From Nocardioides bizhenqiangii (GTDB lineage: Bacteria; Actinomycetota; Actinomycetes; Propionibacteriales; Nocardioidaceae), in contig NZ_CP141059.1 of NCBI RefSeq assembly GCF_034661235.1, forward strand, positions 1,054,001-1,118,000: a stretch of 64,000 nucleotides of DNA, written 5' to 3'. Under the pieces are notes generated by a model. That model was given only the letters and a program-made list of their open reading frames with translations, was not told where the DNA came from and ran no database searches. Of the stretch, positions 28,487 to 35,763 are shown one piece after another (positions within the stretch are counted from its first letter, which is position 1; each line of letters opens with the position of its first letter). A program made the translations under genes and the position numbers.

Positions 28487-29680
28487 TTAGAACAGGCCGC
28501 TCGACGGGTCATCCCGGCCCGGCTGGTCCTGGATGGCGTCGATGACTCCGGTGATCTGAGCGTGGTACAGCCACGAGAGGTTGCCCTCTTTCTCGAGGTC
28601 GCCAGCCACCTGAACGACGCTCCCCTGGTCGTGGGCATTGAGCGCGCGGTGGTAGTCGTCTTGGCCGAGGTGCACCCGGAGCTTGTTCGCTGGCTGCCCC
28701 GACAACGTCGTTATGCCGATGACTCCAGGACCACCAGCGTCGGACCGACTCAGCAGGTGGACCGTTCCGCTCGCGGTGACCCGGCGCGAAGGCTCAGGCC
28801 GCACTAGTTCGTTCGCGGCGCGTTCCAGCACCGGTACGACCGATGCCGCGAATGTGAACTCCTGTTCGTACGTCTGGAGTTCAGCTGGGTCTGGCTCCCA
28901 CGTCACCGTGATGCTGGCGTAGTCGGAGTTCTGAGCAATGCGCTTGATCGCGGTCACTGACTCGTAGGAGAGAGCTAGTTCCGGGGACTTGAACGCTGAC
29001 AGGCTGTTGCTTGTTCGGTAGTGGTCAATCGCTTCGGTTGCTGACGATAGCGATTCGACGATGGTTCGCGAGACCTCGCGACTTGCCACCGCATCCGTGT
29101 CGCCGAAGAGCGCGGCCTCGTCGGCATCTTTGCGTCCGCGCAACGGAATCGCACCGTTCACCGGAACGTAGGCTCGGACCACATAGCTGCCGACCTCTGT
29201 CTGACCCATCATCACCTCGTCAAGGAAGCGATTGGCAAAGCGGCCGTACTTGTTGCCGAAGTACGTGAGGCGCTCTCGCGCTCCCTTCGCCCCGGCGACC
29301 AGCAAGCCGCGTGCAGACGCGACTAACGTTTCTCCCTCCTCCCACTGGATCCATCCTTTCGGCGCCGCAGTCTCCTTAGCGAAGGCGAACTGATCCGTCG
29401 GAGACGTCGTGAGCCGACTGAGCAGTGTGAACGCCGCCGAGTCACTCGGCAGGTTCCGAAGCACATCGACGGCATCGCGCATCAACTCCGGAAAGTCAGG
29501 AGCCTCGGTTTCGAGCGGGACCAGCAGCGACCGCATGCGAGGACCGAGTTCGTCGCCGGGTGGACGGAAGCGGATGTACAGATCTCCCCGACTACTGACC
29601 TGCTGCCAGCCGGAATCGCGAAGGAGCTGGATGAGACGGCGGGGACTGGGGAGCGCGGACTCAGGCTGTTGGGAGGTCAC
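28487..29680 (-). CDS. Unknown protein paired with a DUF4365-like gene
   Basis: 397 aa from the GTG at 29680, whose first bases overlap the stop of the upstream gene (GTGA). The product opens SPRRLIQLLRDSGWQQV, continues with helical and beta segments (GESYVVRAYVPVNGA-like strands, EVSRTIVESLSSATEAID), and ends with a beta-barrel-like segment KLRVHLGQDDYHRALNAHD then GSVVQVAGDLEKEGNLSWLY, which may be an OB-type fold. No enzyme motif recognised. It always needs to be read with 29677-30201 because of the coupling; together they look like a two-gene cargo module next to a restriction system. Confidence 0.65.
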   Translation of the reverse strand: MTSQQPESALPSPRRLIQLLRDSGWQQVSSRGDLYIRFRPPGDELGPRMRSLLVPLETEAPDFPELMRDAVDVLRNLPSDSAAFTLLSRLTTSPTDQFAFAKETAAPKGWIQWEEGETLVASARGLLVAGAKGARERLTYFGNKYGRFANRFLDEVMMGQTEVGSYVVRAYVPVNGAIPLRGRKDADEAALFGDTDAVASREVSRTIVESLSSATEAIDHYRTSNSLSAFKSPELALSYESVTAIKRIAQNSDYASITVTWEPDPAELQTYEQEFTFAASVVPVLERAANELVRPEPSRRVTASGTVHLLSRSDAGGPGVIGITTLSGQPANKLRVHLGQDDYHRALNAHDQGSVVQVAGDLEKEGNLSWLYHAQITGVIDAIQDQPGRDDPSSGLF

Positions 29681-30201
29681 GGAGCGAGTCCTCCCTCGAT
29701 GCGATCCAGGATGCCGGTGAGCGCGGCGGCATCGAACACATTGGCAGCAGGTACCGACACCGTGGGCTTGTCCGCCTCGCTGGTCATGCCCTCCATGTTC
29801 AGCCAGTAGCAGCAGTGTCGCAGCAGCATCGCGCGGTGGTGTGTGTAGGTCCATCGGCTCTGGTCCTTGTGCACCACCATCAGGATCAAGATGTGCTTCT
29901 GAAGCCCTCGTGGCATCACCAGTGAGTCAAATGCCGCGCGGCTTTTGAACTGGTAGCTGAGGTGAGTGGCTCCGGTCGGCATGGAGATGCCTGTTGTGCT
30001 CTTGAGTTGAGCCTTGACCGAGATTTCTTCGGACGACGCGACGGGCTGACGGACTAACTCGACGTCGTACTTGTGGTTGTCGCGGCTGGTCCACTGCGCT
30101 GACACCCCGCAGGTCGCGGCGACAGCCGACACATATCCTTCCTGGAGTTGCTCCATGGCGTCGGTGAAGGTGCGCTCGACCACCTTGATCAGACCGGACA
30201 A
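29677..30201 (-). CDS. DUF4365-like protein
   Basis: 174 aa, TTG start at 30201 behind GGAGGG with a good spacer. Residues 20-70 carry VSAVAATCGVSAQWTSRDNH, DVELV and ISVKAQLKSTTG. In DUF4365 proteins the matching D...(E/Q)-x-K residues belong to a PD-(D/E)XK-like nuclease core; here the pattern is D-V-E-L-V then V-K-A-Q-L-K. The rest is FKSRAAFDSLVMPRGLQKHI, LILMVVHK and HCCYWLNMEG, as in the family. The gene leads a two-gene transcript with 28487-29680. Confidence 0.72.
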   Translation of the reverse strand: MSGLIKVVERTFTDAMEQLQEGYVSAVAATCGVSAQWTSRDNHKYDVELVRQPVASSEEISVKAQLKSTTGISMPTGATHLSYQFKSRAAFDSLVMPRGLQKHILILMVVHKDQSRWTYTHHRAMLLRHCCYWLNMEGMTSEADKPTVSVPAANVFDAAALTGILDRIEGGLAP

Positions 30202-30626
30202 CTCTTTACCCTCCCGCGACTGCGGCGATGCTAGTTGCCAGAAGGCGCACGCGATGGGGTTTCGGTCATCACAGGGTGCTCCAGCAGGACGGCGCGGCGG
30301 CGATGGATGACGTGGAGATGGTCATCCGCAAGGACAACAAGATCAACTTCGGCAAGATCCAGCGTGAGATTCTTCGATTCACAACGGTGGAGTCATGTTT
30401 CCGCAGGTCAGCGCGCTAGCGGCCGTCGTTTGGTTGTCCGGCTACACACCTGAGTGCACATCGTATCCACAGACTCAACGCCACTTATCCACTGCTCATC
30501 CACGGGTTATCCACAGTGCCTGTGGACGGCGGGCTTCCACTCGTCGGCGACAGTGCGCACCATCGTGTTCAGATCGTGCCGAAGTACATCGGTGTAAGTA
30601 CCGGTTAGACCTGTTCAAAGGAGTTG
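30202..30626. other. 425-bp intergenic region with origin-like sites
   Basis: Starts with the promoter of the DUF4365-like pair and holds a cluster of DnaA-box-like sites at 30463-30529. A 38-codon frame at 30303-30419 (MDDVEMVIRKDNKINFGKIQ...) may be a gene remnant or a tiny gene; there is no clear ribosome site. Composition is more AT-rich than elsewhere in the element. Confidence 0.5.
30463..30529. other. DnaA-box cluster, candidate replication origin of the element
   Basis: Within 67 bp there is one perfect TTATCCACA (30507-30515) and close relatives GTATCCACA (30463-30471), TTATCCACT (30485-30493) and TCATCCACG (30496-30504), all in one direction, plus TGTGGACGG (30521-30529) reversed. 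DnaA boxes are known to mark bacterial and plasmid origins. With a primase-ATPase on the same element this suggests replication after excision. Confidence 0.6.
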
Positions 30627-30782
30627 GTGGCATTGAGCCCGGAGTGGGTGAGCGCCGTTGGGCTCGTTGCCCTTGGCGGCATCAGATTGGGATGGGACAT
30701 GTGGCGACACCGCAAGTCGAAGGCCGAAGCGGAGGACAAGCCTGGACATGACGAGGGCGAGCCACCCGCAGCCGCTGCCTGA
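30627..30782 (+). CDS. Small membrane-like protein, 51 aa
   Basis: GTG at 30627 (or TTG at 30633) behind AAAGGAG. The product has one short hydrophobic segment (VSAVGLVALGGIRLGW) and a charged tail rich in Glu, Lys and Ala. It is the only plus-strand gene at the right end of the element and the DnaA-box cluster lies just upstream. Size and composition would suit a small phage- or element-type membrane protein; nothing more can be said. Confidence 0.4.
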   Translation: MALSPEWVSAVGLVALGGIRLGWDMWRHRKSKAEAEDKPGHDEGEPPAAAA

Positions 30783-30816
30783 TCTGCTGTCGGTTGGCCC
30801 GCCCTATCAGAAAAGG

Positions 30817-31245
30817 TCAGGAGTCGGGGTCTACGCCCCGAACCAGAGCCTCCTTGGCCGTCTGCTCGGAGTGGCCGAACGAGTAGTTGGCCGAGTTGTT
30901 GCCACCCGGCGTCCCAGAAAGCTCGTCCCAGGCTGCGTTGAATTCGGCCTCGCTGACGTGCGGAGCGCGACCGATCCCGACCCCCTCGCGTTCGAGGATG
31001 CCGTACAGCCGCTTTTGCGCTTCGGCGGCGTTCCACCCATTCTCCCGCGACGCGACGAGGAACCTCGACGCGAGCGCCTGCTGCCTCCCATCGCCGTCAA
31101 GGAGCGGTCGAACCATGTAGATCAAGTCTGAGTCGACCCCCATCTGCAGGTAGTAGTGGTAGTCGATGTCGAAGTTCTCGTCGTCGCCGGTCACCTTGCG
31201 ACCGTCCGCGGTCACGTACCGGATGTCCTTGCCGTTCTTCGTCAT
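30817..31245 (-). CDS. Element protein of unknown function at the right end
   Basis: 142 aa. The ATG at 31245 follows AGGAGAAGTA, a strong signal; the longer upstream frame is not needed. The N-terminus (YVTADGRKVTGDDENFDIDYHYYLQMG) is acidic and aromatic; the C-terminal half (AEAQKRLYGILEREGVGIG, EAEFNAAWDELSG) is helical. No family recognised. It is the last gene before attR and transcribed inward, so its promoter lies within the last 200 bp of the element. Confidence 0.65.
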   Translation of the reverse strand: MTKNGKDIRYVTADGRKVTGDDENFDIDYHYYLQMGVDSDLIYMVRPLLDGDGRQQALASRFLVASRENGWNAAEAQKRLYGILEREGVGIGRAPHVSEAEFNAAWDELSGTPGGNNSANYSFGHSEQTAKEALVRGVDPDS

Positions 31246-31446
31246 TACTTCTCCTGGTGTCTCGTAAGTGCTGGTGGTCCTGCCGGGGCCGAGCCCCGGG
31301 TGGCTGGCCCTGCGGTCGCGGGCGGTGCCCTCCCGCTTCGTCCGCGAGGCGGGGGAGGGCGGGCCATTCCTGGCTCTCTCATGCCGCCGTCTCCACGCGG
31401 AAGCGCAGGTCAAATGGGGTGCGACCTGGCGCCGGTGGCAGGGAGC
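31246..31446. other. Right end of the element, between last gene and attR
   Basis: No complete gene. Contains an imperfect hairpin (GCCCTCCCGC at 31327-31336 with GCGGGGGAGGGC at 31349-31360). The minus strand of 31379-31446 encodes the C-terminal end and stop codon that the integrase gene would use in the circular form. Confidence 0.65.
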
Positions 31447-31453
31447 TGGGGCG
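31441..31453. other. attR, right junction of the integrative element
   Basis: TGGG at 31447-31450, within GAGCTGGGGCG, matches the left junction core. To the right the tadB reading frame resumes without loss or gain of bases. The distance between the cores is 18,940 bp. Confidence 0.75.
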
Positions 31454-31730
31454 GTTGTTGCGCAACCTGTCTTCGTATCTCCGCGACGACCTGCGCACCC
31501 GGTCGGAGCTCGAGGCGCGTCAGTCGTGGACGATCAACGGGGCGAGGCTCGCGGTCGCTGCGCCGTGGGTGGTCCTGCTGCTGATGGCGTTCCAGACCGA
31601 GGTGATCACGCGCTACCGGTCGGCCACCGGCGCCCTCGTCCTCGTCGCCGGGGCCGCCGCGTGCGTGTTCGCCTACCGGCTGATGATGAGGATCGGTCGG
31701 CTCCCCACCGAGCGGCGGGTGTTTTCATGA
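31447..31730 (+). pseudogene. tadB: tadB 3' part, separated from its start by the element
   Basis: Encodes the C-terminal 94 residues of TadB: GRLLRNLSSYLRDDLRTRSE, then LEARQSWTINGARLAVAAPWV and two membrane segments (VVLLLMAFQTEV; GALVLVAGAAACVFAYRLMM). The stop overlaps the tadC start as ATGA. There is no start signal of its own at the junction; an upstream GTG at 31257 in the element is in frame, with no proof it is used. The 5' part is at 11924-12506. Confidence 0.9.
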
Positions 31731-32662
31731 CGCCGGCAGCATGGGGTGCAGTGCTGGGCGGCGCCGTCGCGCTGGGCCTGCTGCTGGTCGCGGCGCGGGT
31801 GGCCGCCGTACTCCGGCCACAGCTCGAGGCGCGCGTCCTGCCCTACGTCCGCGACCTGACGACGACCTATCCGGTTCATGTGGGTCGCGACGGTGAGCCC
31901 CGGTCGGCACTCGTCGCCCTGGCGGCGCCGATGCTGCGGTCCGCGGCCGACCAGGTCGAGCGGGTGCTCGGCGGTGCCCCGTCCGTACGACGCCGGCTCG
32001 CCCGTGCCGGACTCGAGCGGACGGTGCACGACTTCCGCGTCGAACAGGTGCTGTGGGGACTCGCCGGCTTCGCCGTGACCGCGGCGTTCTGTGTCCTCAG
32101 CGCGCTCTCGCGCCCCGGCAACCCGCTGCCGCTCGTCCTTCTCTGCGCGGTGGGATTCGTCGCCGGCGTGCTCGCCCGTGACCAGCACCTGACCGCCCAG
32201 GTGCGCAGGCGGGAGCGGGCGATCGTCGAGGAGTTCCCGACCGTCGCGGAGCTGTTGGCGCTCGCGGTCGCAGCGGGGGAGGGGCCGGTGTCCGCCCTCG
32301 ACCGGGTCGTCCGCCGGTCGCGGGGTGCATTGTCCGCCGATCTCGCGGCGGTGTTGGCTGCCATCCGCACGGGGGAACCGGTCGCCGATGCGTTCGACGG
32401 GCTGGCCGCGACGACGGGAGTGCCGATCGTCGCGCGGTTCGCGCATGGTGTCGCAGTCGCCGTCGAGCGCGGCACGCCGCTGACCGACGTGCTTCACGCG
32501 CAGGCCGGCGACGTCCGCGAGGCCGGCCGCCGTGAGCTCATCGAGCAAGCGTCGCGCCGGGAGATCGTGATGATGGTGCCCGTCGTCTTCATCGTGCTGC
32601 CCGTCACCGTCGTCTTCGCGTTCTGGCCCGGCCTGGTCGGCCTCTCGTTGACCGCACCCTGA
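31727..32662 (+). CDS. tadC: TadC-type inner-membrane platform protein of the tad pilus
   Basis: 311 aa, start overlapping the tadB stop (ATGA). A type II secretion F family protein: an N-terminal membrane segment (AVLGGAVALGLLLVAARVAAVL), two central ones (VLWGLAGFAVTAAFCVLSAL; LPLVLLCAVGFVAGVLA), the conserved cytoplasmic helices VEEFPTVAELLALAVAAGEG, ALDRVVRRSRG and FAHGVAVAVERGTPLTDVLH, and a C-terminal hydrophobic end. TadB and TadC should form the platform on which CpaF acts; with tadB cut, the complex is unlikely to be made. Confidence 0.92.
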   Translation: MTPAAWGAVLGGAVALGLLLVAARVAAVLRPQLEARVLPYVRDLTTTYPVHVGRDGEPRSALVALAAPMLRSAADQVERVLGGAPSVRRRLARAGLERTVHDFRVEQVLWGLAGFAVTAAFCVLSALSRPGNPLPLVLLCAVGFVAGVLARDQHLTAQVRRRERAIVEEFPTVAELLALAVAAGEGPVSALDRVVRRSRGALSADLAAVLAAIRTGEPVADAFDGLAATTGVPIVARFAHGVAVAVERGTPLTDVLHAQAGDVREAGRRELIEQASRREIVMMVPVVFIVLPVTVVFAFWPGLVGLSLTAP

Positions 32663-32699
32663 CCTCACCCCTTCGGATCCGTCTCGGGAAGGAACATTC

Positions 32700-32885
32700 A
32701 TGGAACCAATGCTCACCATCTGGGTGTGGTGCTCAGTGCGCCTCCGGCCGCGTGACGATCGCGGTGACGTCCCGGGCTGGGTGCTCATCACCGTGATGTC
32801 GGTCGGGCTGGTGAGCGCTCTGCTCGCGTTCGCCCGCCCGGCCCTGGTCGGCATGCTCCGCACCGCCCTCAACTCCGTGCAATGA
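32700..32885 (+). CDS. Flp-pilin-like small membrane protein
   Basis: 61 aa. The ATG is behind GGGAAGGAA. One hydrophobic helix (GWVLITVMSVGLVSALLAFA) lies after RGDVP, and the tail MLRTALNSVQ is short, giving the size and layout of tad-locus pilins. The Glu and Tyr pair normally found after the prepilin cleavage site is missing, so it may be a minor pilin or a derived form. The stop overlaps the next start (ATGA). Confidence 0.6.
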   Translation: MEPMLTIWVWCSVRLRPRDDRGDVPGWVLITVMSVGLVSALLAFARPALVGMLRTALNSVQ

Positions 32886-33274
32886 CCCGACGGCCGCGGC
32901 CCGGCCAACGAGGCTCCGCGGTCGTCGACTTCGTTCTCGTGGTCGTCGTCCTGGCTCCGCTCGTGGTCGGGCTGATGCAGGTCGCGCTGGTGCTGCACGT
33001 GCGGGCCACCCTCGCTGCCGCAGCGTCGGACGGTGCTCGCTACGCGGCGACCGCTGATCGCGGACCCGCCGACGGCGTCGCCCGCACCCGGTCGCAGATC
33101 GACACCGCGATCGCCGGACGGTTCGCGCAGGACGTCGAGGTGCGGCAGGCCGCGGTCGACGGGCTTCCCGGTGTGATCATCACGGTCACCGCCGAGGTGC
33201 CGGCGCTCGGGATCGGCGGGCCGGCAGTGCGGTTCTCGGTATCCGGTCGCGCTGTCGAGGAGGCGCTGGCGTGA
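32882..33274 (+). CDS. tadE: TadE-like pilus assembly pseudopilin
   Basis: 130 aa. RGSAVVDFVLVVVVLAPLVV, in which the usual Glu of TadE is Asp, followed by the characteristic LVLHVRATLAAAASDGARYAAT. A single N-terminal transmembrane helix leads to an exported domain. Coupled to both neighbours by four-base overlaps. TadE proteins are minor pseudopilins processed by the prepilin peptidase; no peptidase gene is present in this locus. Confidence 0.82.
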   Translation: MTRRPRPGQRGSAVVDFVLVVVVLAPLVVGLMQVALVLHVRATLAAAASDGARYAATADRGPADGVARTRSQIDTAIAGRFAQDVEVRQAAVDGLPGVIITVTAEVPALGIGGPAVRFSVSGRAVEEALA

Positions 33275-33717
33275 GGGACCGCAGAGACGAGGGCGGCAGC
33301 GCGCTCGTGGAGCTGGTCTGGCTCGGCATCCTGCTGCTCGTGCCGCTGCTGTGGATCGTGCTCTCCGTCTCGGAGGTGCAGCAGGGCGCATTCGGCGTCA
33401 CCGCCGCCGCTCGCTCCGCTGGTCGCGCCTACGCCCTCGCCCCCGACGACGCGTCCGGCCAGCGGGCGGCCGAGGAAGTCGCCCGTCGCGCGCTCGCCGA
33501 CCAGGGCCTCGAGGGCGCGCCGTTGACGGTGACCGTCACGTGTACACCGTACCCCGGCGACTGCCACAACGGCACCTCGGTGATCACCGTCCGGGTCCGG
33601 TCGAGCGTCGAGCTGCCGCTGCTGCCGGACGCGCTCGGTGGTGGCGCTCCGCGGTTCGCGCTCGACGCCACCCACTCGGTGCCGATCGGCCGCTACCAGG
33701 AGGTCGACGGTGGTTAG
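33271..33717 (+). CDS. Second TadE/TadF-like pseudopilin
   Basis: 148 aa, GTG start overlapping the previous stop. GGSALVELVWLGILLLVPLL is the TadE-type membrane segment, followed by QGAFGVTAAARSAGRAYALAP. Two cysteines (CTPYPGDC) in the exported domain may form a disulphide. Probable minor pseudopilin of the Flp pilus. The next gene starts 8 bases before this one ends. Confidence 0.82.
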   Translation: MRDRRDEGGSALVELVWLGILLLVPLLWIVLSVSEVQQGAFGVTAAARSAGRAYALAPDDASGQRAAEEVARRALADQGLEGAPLTVTVTCTPYPGDCHNGTSVITVRVRSSVELPLLPDALGGGAPRFALDATHSVPIGRYQEVDGG

Positions 33718-34159
33718 GCCCACCAGGCGGAGGGACGAGCGCGGACAGACCAGCGTGATCATCATCGGTTTCGCGCTGGTCGTCCTGCTGGTGGTCGTCG
33801 TCGTGGTCGACGCCGGCGCCGCCTACCTCAAGCGGCAGAGCCTCGACTCGCTCGCCGACGGCGCCGCGTTGTACGGCGCAGACGCCGCCGCCGAGGGGCG
33901 CGACGTCTACTCCGGCGGACTCGGCCACGACGACCTCGACCTCAGTGCCGGCGTCGCCCGCACGGCGGTGCATGACTACCTCCGCTCCACAGGGGCGTAC
34001 GACGCACACCCCGGCCTCCGGGTCTCCGTCGCGGTTCGCGGCGACCGGGTCGTGGTCGAGATCGACGCGCCCGTCGACCTGCCGCTCAGCCTGCCCGGCG
34101 GTCCGGAGCGGCCGACCGTGGGCGCGACCGGCTCGGCCGTCGTACGCCCGGAGGCATGA
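33710..34159 (+). CDS. TadG-like pilus assembly protein
   Basis: 149 aa from the GTG at 33710, behind AGGAGG and overlapping the previous gene. ERGQTSVIIIGFALVVLLVV is the membrane anchor, followed by VVDAGAAYLKRQSLDSLADG and AALYGADAA, the signature of TadG/Flp-assembly proteins. Much shorter than full TadG with its von Willebrand domain, so it is the short actinobacterial version. Last gene of the tad operon; a hairpin follows at 34174-34205. Confidence 0.78.
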   Translation: MVRPTRRRDERGQTSVIIIGFALVVLLVVVVVVDAGAAYLKRQSLDSLADGAALYGADAAAEGRDVYSGGLGHDDLDLSAGVARTAVHDYLRSTGAYDAHPGLRVSVAVRGDRVVVEIDAPVDLPLSLPGGPERPTVGATGSAVVRPEA

Positions 34160-34173
34160 CGAGCAACGACCGG

Positions 34174-34205
34174 CGACGTCAGTATCGGAGTCGATACCGA
34201 CGTCG
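34174..34205 (+). terminator. Hairpin after the tad operon
   Basis: CGACGTCAGTATCG at 34174-34187 pairs with 34192-34205 (13 of 14 bases) around a GAGT tetraloop, 14 bp after the TadG-like stop. It is the likely transcription end of the tad operon, although there is no T-tract. Confidence 0.65.
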
Positions 34206-34249
34206 GCTGTTCAGCCGCGGGTCAGCGGGGCGGGTCGTACGTTCGGAGC

Positions 34250-35638
34250 ATGCGCTTCCGTCGCGCCGGCCTGGCAGCGATCGGTGGGGGGTTGCTGGGC
34301 CTGGCGGCCGCCACCACTACCACCGCGCCGCTCACCGATGCGTCGCCTCCCGCGGCAGCGGTCGTCACCACGACGACGTCGACGGCGATCGCCGATACCT
34401 ACGTCGCAGAGTTCAACAAGGGGGCCAACTTCGGCGCTCGCGACATGCTTGCTGTCGATGCATCCGCCGTCCAGCGGACGTTCATCAAGTTCACCCTTTC
34501 CGGCATCACCGAACCGATCACCAGCGCCAAGCTGCGCCTGCACGTCAACGACATCTCCGGAGCCGGCAGCAACAGCGGAGGCACCTGGGCGTTGATGTCG
34601 GACACGACCTGGACCGAGACCGCGGTCACCTACAACAACCAGCCCGCGATCGACGGCGCCACGCTCGGCACCGTCGGCCCGGTCGCGCGCAACAGCTGGG
34701 TCGAGATCGACGTCACCGCCCACATCGCCGGCGACGGCACCTACAGCATCGGCGGTACGTCGAGCAGCGCGGACGGCGCCGAGTACGACTCGCGGGAGAC
34801 CGGTGCCACCGCACCGCAGTTGGTGATCACGACCGGCACGCCTCCGCCGGCCGACCCCGTCATCGTGGGCGCCGGTGACATCGCTACCGCCGGATCGGGA
34901 GACACCAAGACAGCGGCTCTGATCAACGCTCTCCCCGACGCCGCCGTGTACACGACCGGCGACAACAGCCAGGGCAACGGAACGGCGGAGGAGTTCGCGG
35001 CGCACTACGAACCGAGCTGGGGTGTGTTCAAGGCCCGGACCCGTCCGGTCCCAGGGAACCACGACTACAAGACACCGGGCGCCACCGGCTACTACGACTA
35101 CTTCGGCCCGCTGGCCGGCCCGTCGGGACTGGGTTACTACTCCTACGACATCGGTGAGTGGCACCTCGTCGCGCTGAACTCCGAGATCACGATGGCCAAG
35201 GGATCGGCCCAGGAGGTCTGGCTGCGCAACGACCTCGCCCTCAGCACGAAGCCGTGCACCCTCGCGTACTGGCACCGCCCGCTGTACACCTCGGGCGCCA
35301 CGCACAAGCCGGCCATCGCCACCAGACCGCTGTTCCGGGCGCTCTACGACAACAACGCCGAAGTGGTCCTGAACGGACACAACCACCAGTACGAGCGCTT
35401 CGCCCCGATGGACCCGTTCGGTGTCCCGGACGCGACCCGCGGCATCCGCCAGTTCGTCGTCGGCACGGGCGGAGCGAGCCATTACGCATTCGGCACCGTC
35501 CAGCCGAACAGCGAGGTTCGCGACAACGTGGCGTACGGCGTCCTGAAGCTCACGCTGCGCGCCGCCAGCTATGACTGGGAGTTCATCCCGATCGCCGGCC
35601 AGACCTTCACCGACAGCGGCAGCGGCGCATGTCACTGA
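34250..35638 (+). CDS. Secreted metallophosphoesterase with N-terminal DNRLRE-like domain
   Basis: 462 aa. Signal-like N-terminus rich in Thr/Ala. Residues about 45-200 form a beta domain of the DNRLRE type (DTYVAEFNKGANFG, RTFIKFTLSGI, TWTETAVTYNNQP). From about 205 the calcineurin-like phosphatase fold follows with its metal-binding motifs: GAGDIA, TTGDNSQG, PGNHDY, YWHRPLY and NGHNHQYER. It should be exported and hydrolyse phosphate esters outside the cell; purple-acid-phosphatase-like proteins have this layout. Gene is monocistronic. Confidence 0.9.
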   Translation: MRFRRAGLAAIGGGLLGLAAATTTTAPLTDASPPAAAVVTTTTSTAIADTYVAEFNKGANFGARDMLAVDASAVQRTFIKFTLSGITEPITSAKLRLHVNDISGAGSNSGGTWALMSDTTWTETAVTYNNQPAIDGATLGTVGPVARNSWVEIDVTAHIAGDGTYSIGGTSSSADGAEYDSRETGATAPQLVITTGTPPPADPVIVGAGDIATAGSGDTKTAALINALPDAAVYTTGDNSQGNGTAEEFAAHYEPSWGVFKARTRPVPGNHDYKTPGATGYYDYFGPLAGPSGLGYYSYDIGEWHLVALNSEITMAKGSAQEVWLRNDLALSTKPCTLAYWHRPLYTSGATHKPAIATRPLFRALYDNNAEVVLNGHNHQYERFAPMDPFGVPDATRGIRQFVVGTGGASHYAFGTVQPNSEVRDNVAYGVLKLTLRAASYDWEFIPIAGQTFTDSGSGACH

Positions 35639-35763
35639 GTCAGTCGAGCTCGGTGACGGCGGCTCGCGCAGCCGAAATATCGTCATAGTCGGCAGGCTCC
35701 GGCGGACAAGATCAGGCGTACCTTCGAGGGAGGAGGGGCTGAGCAACTCGAAGGGAAAGCACG

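Larger units (their letters stand above)
12507..31446. mobile_element. 18.94-kb serine-integrase integrative element inserted in tadB
   Basis: Bounds are the TGGG cores at 12507-12510 and 31447-31450. Joining the two flanks restores tadB in frame (PLPE-M/L-GRLLRNLSS). Contents: a large serine integrase at the left end, a minus-strand block of coupled small genes around a primase-polymerase/ATPase, a cargo of nuclease and restriction genes, a DnaA-box-like cluster and a small gene near the right end. Codon use in the cargo half is visibly less GC-rich than in the flanks, in keeping with horizontal transfer. No capsid, portal, terminase, relaxase or FtsK-like translocase gene is seen, so transfer probably depends on another element or a phage. 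Confidence 0.92.

Noticed and set aside
30605..31036. Minus-strand frame of 143 codons near the right end of the element
   Set aside because: It overlaps the well-supported 30817-31245 gene in another frame and has no ribosome site.
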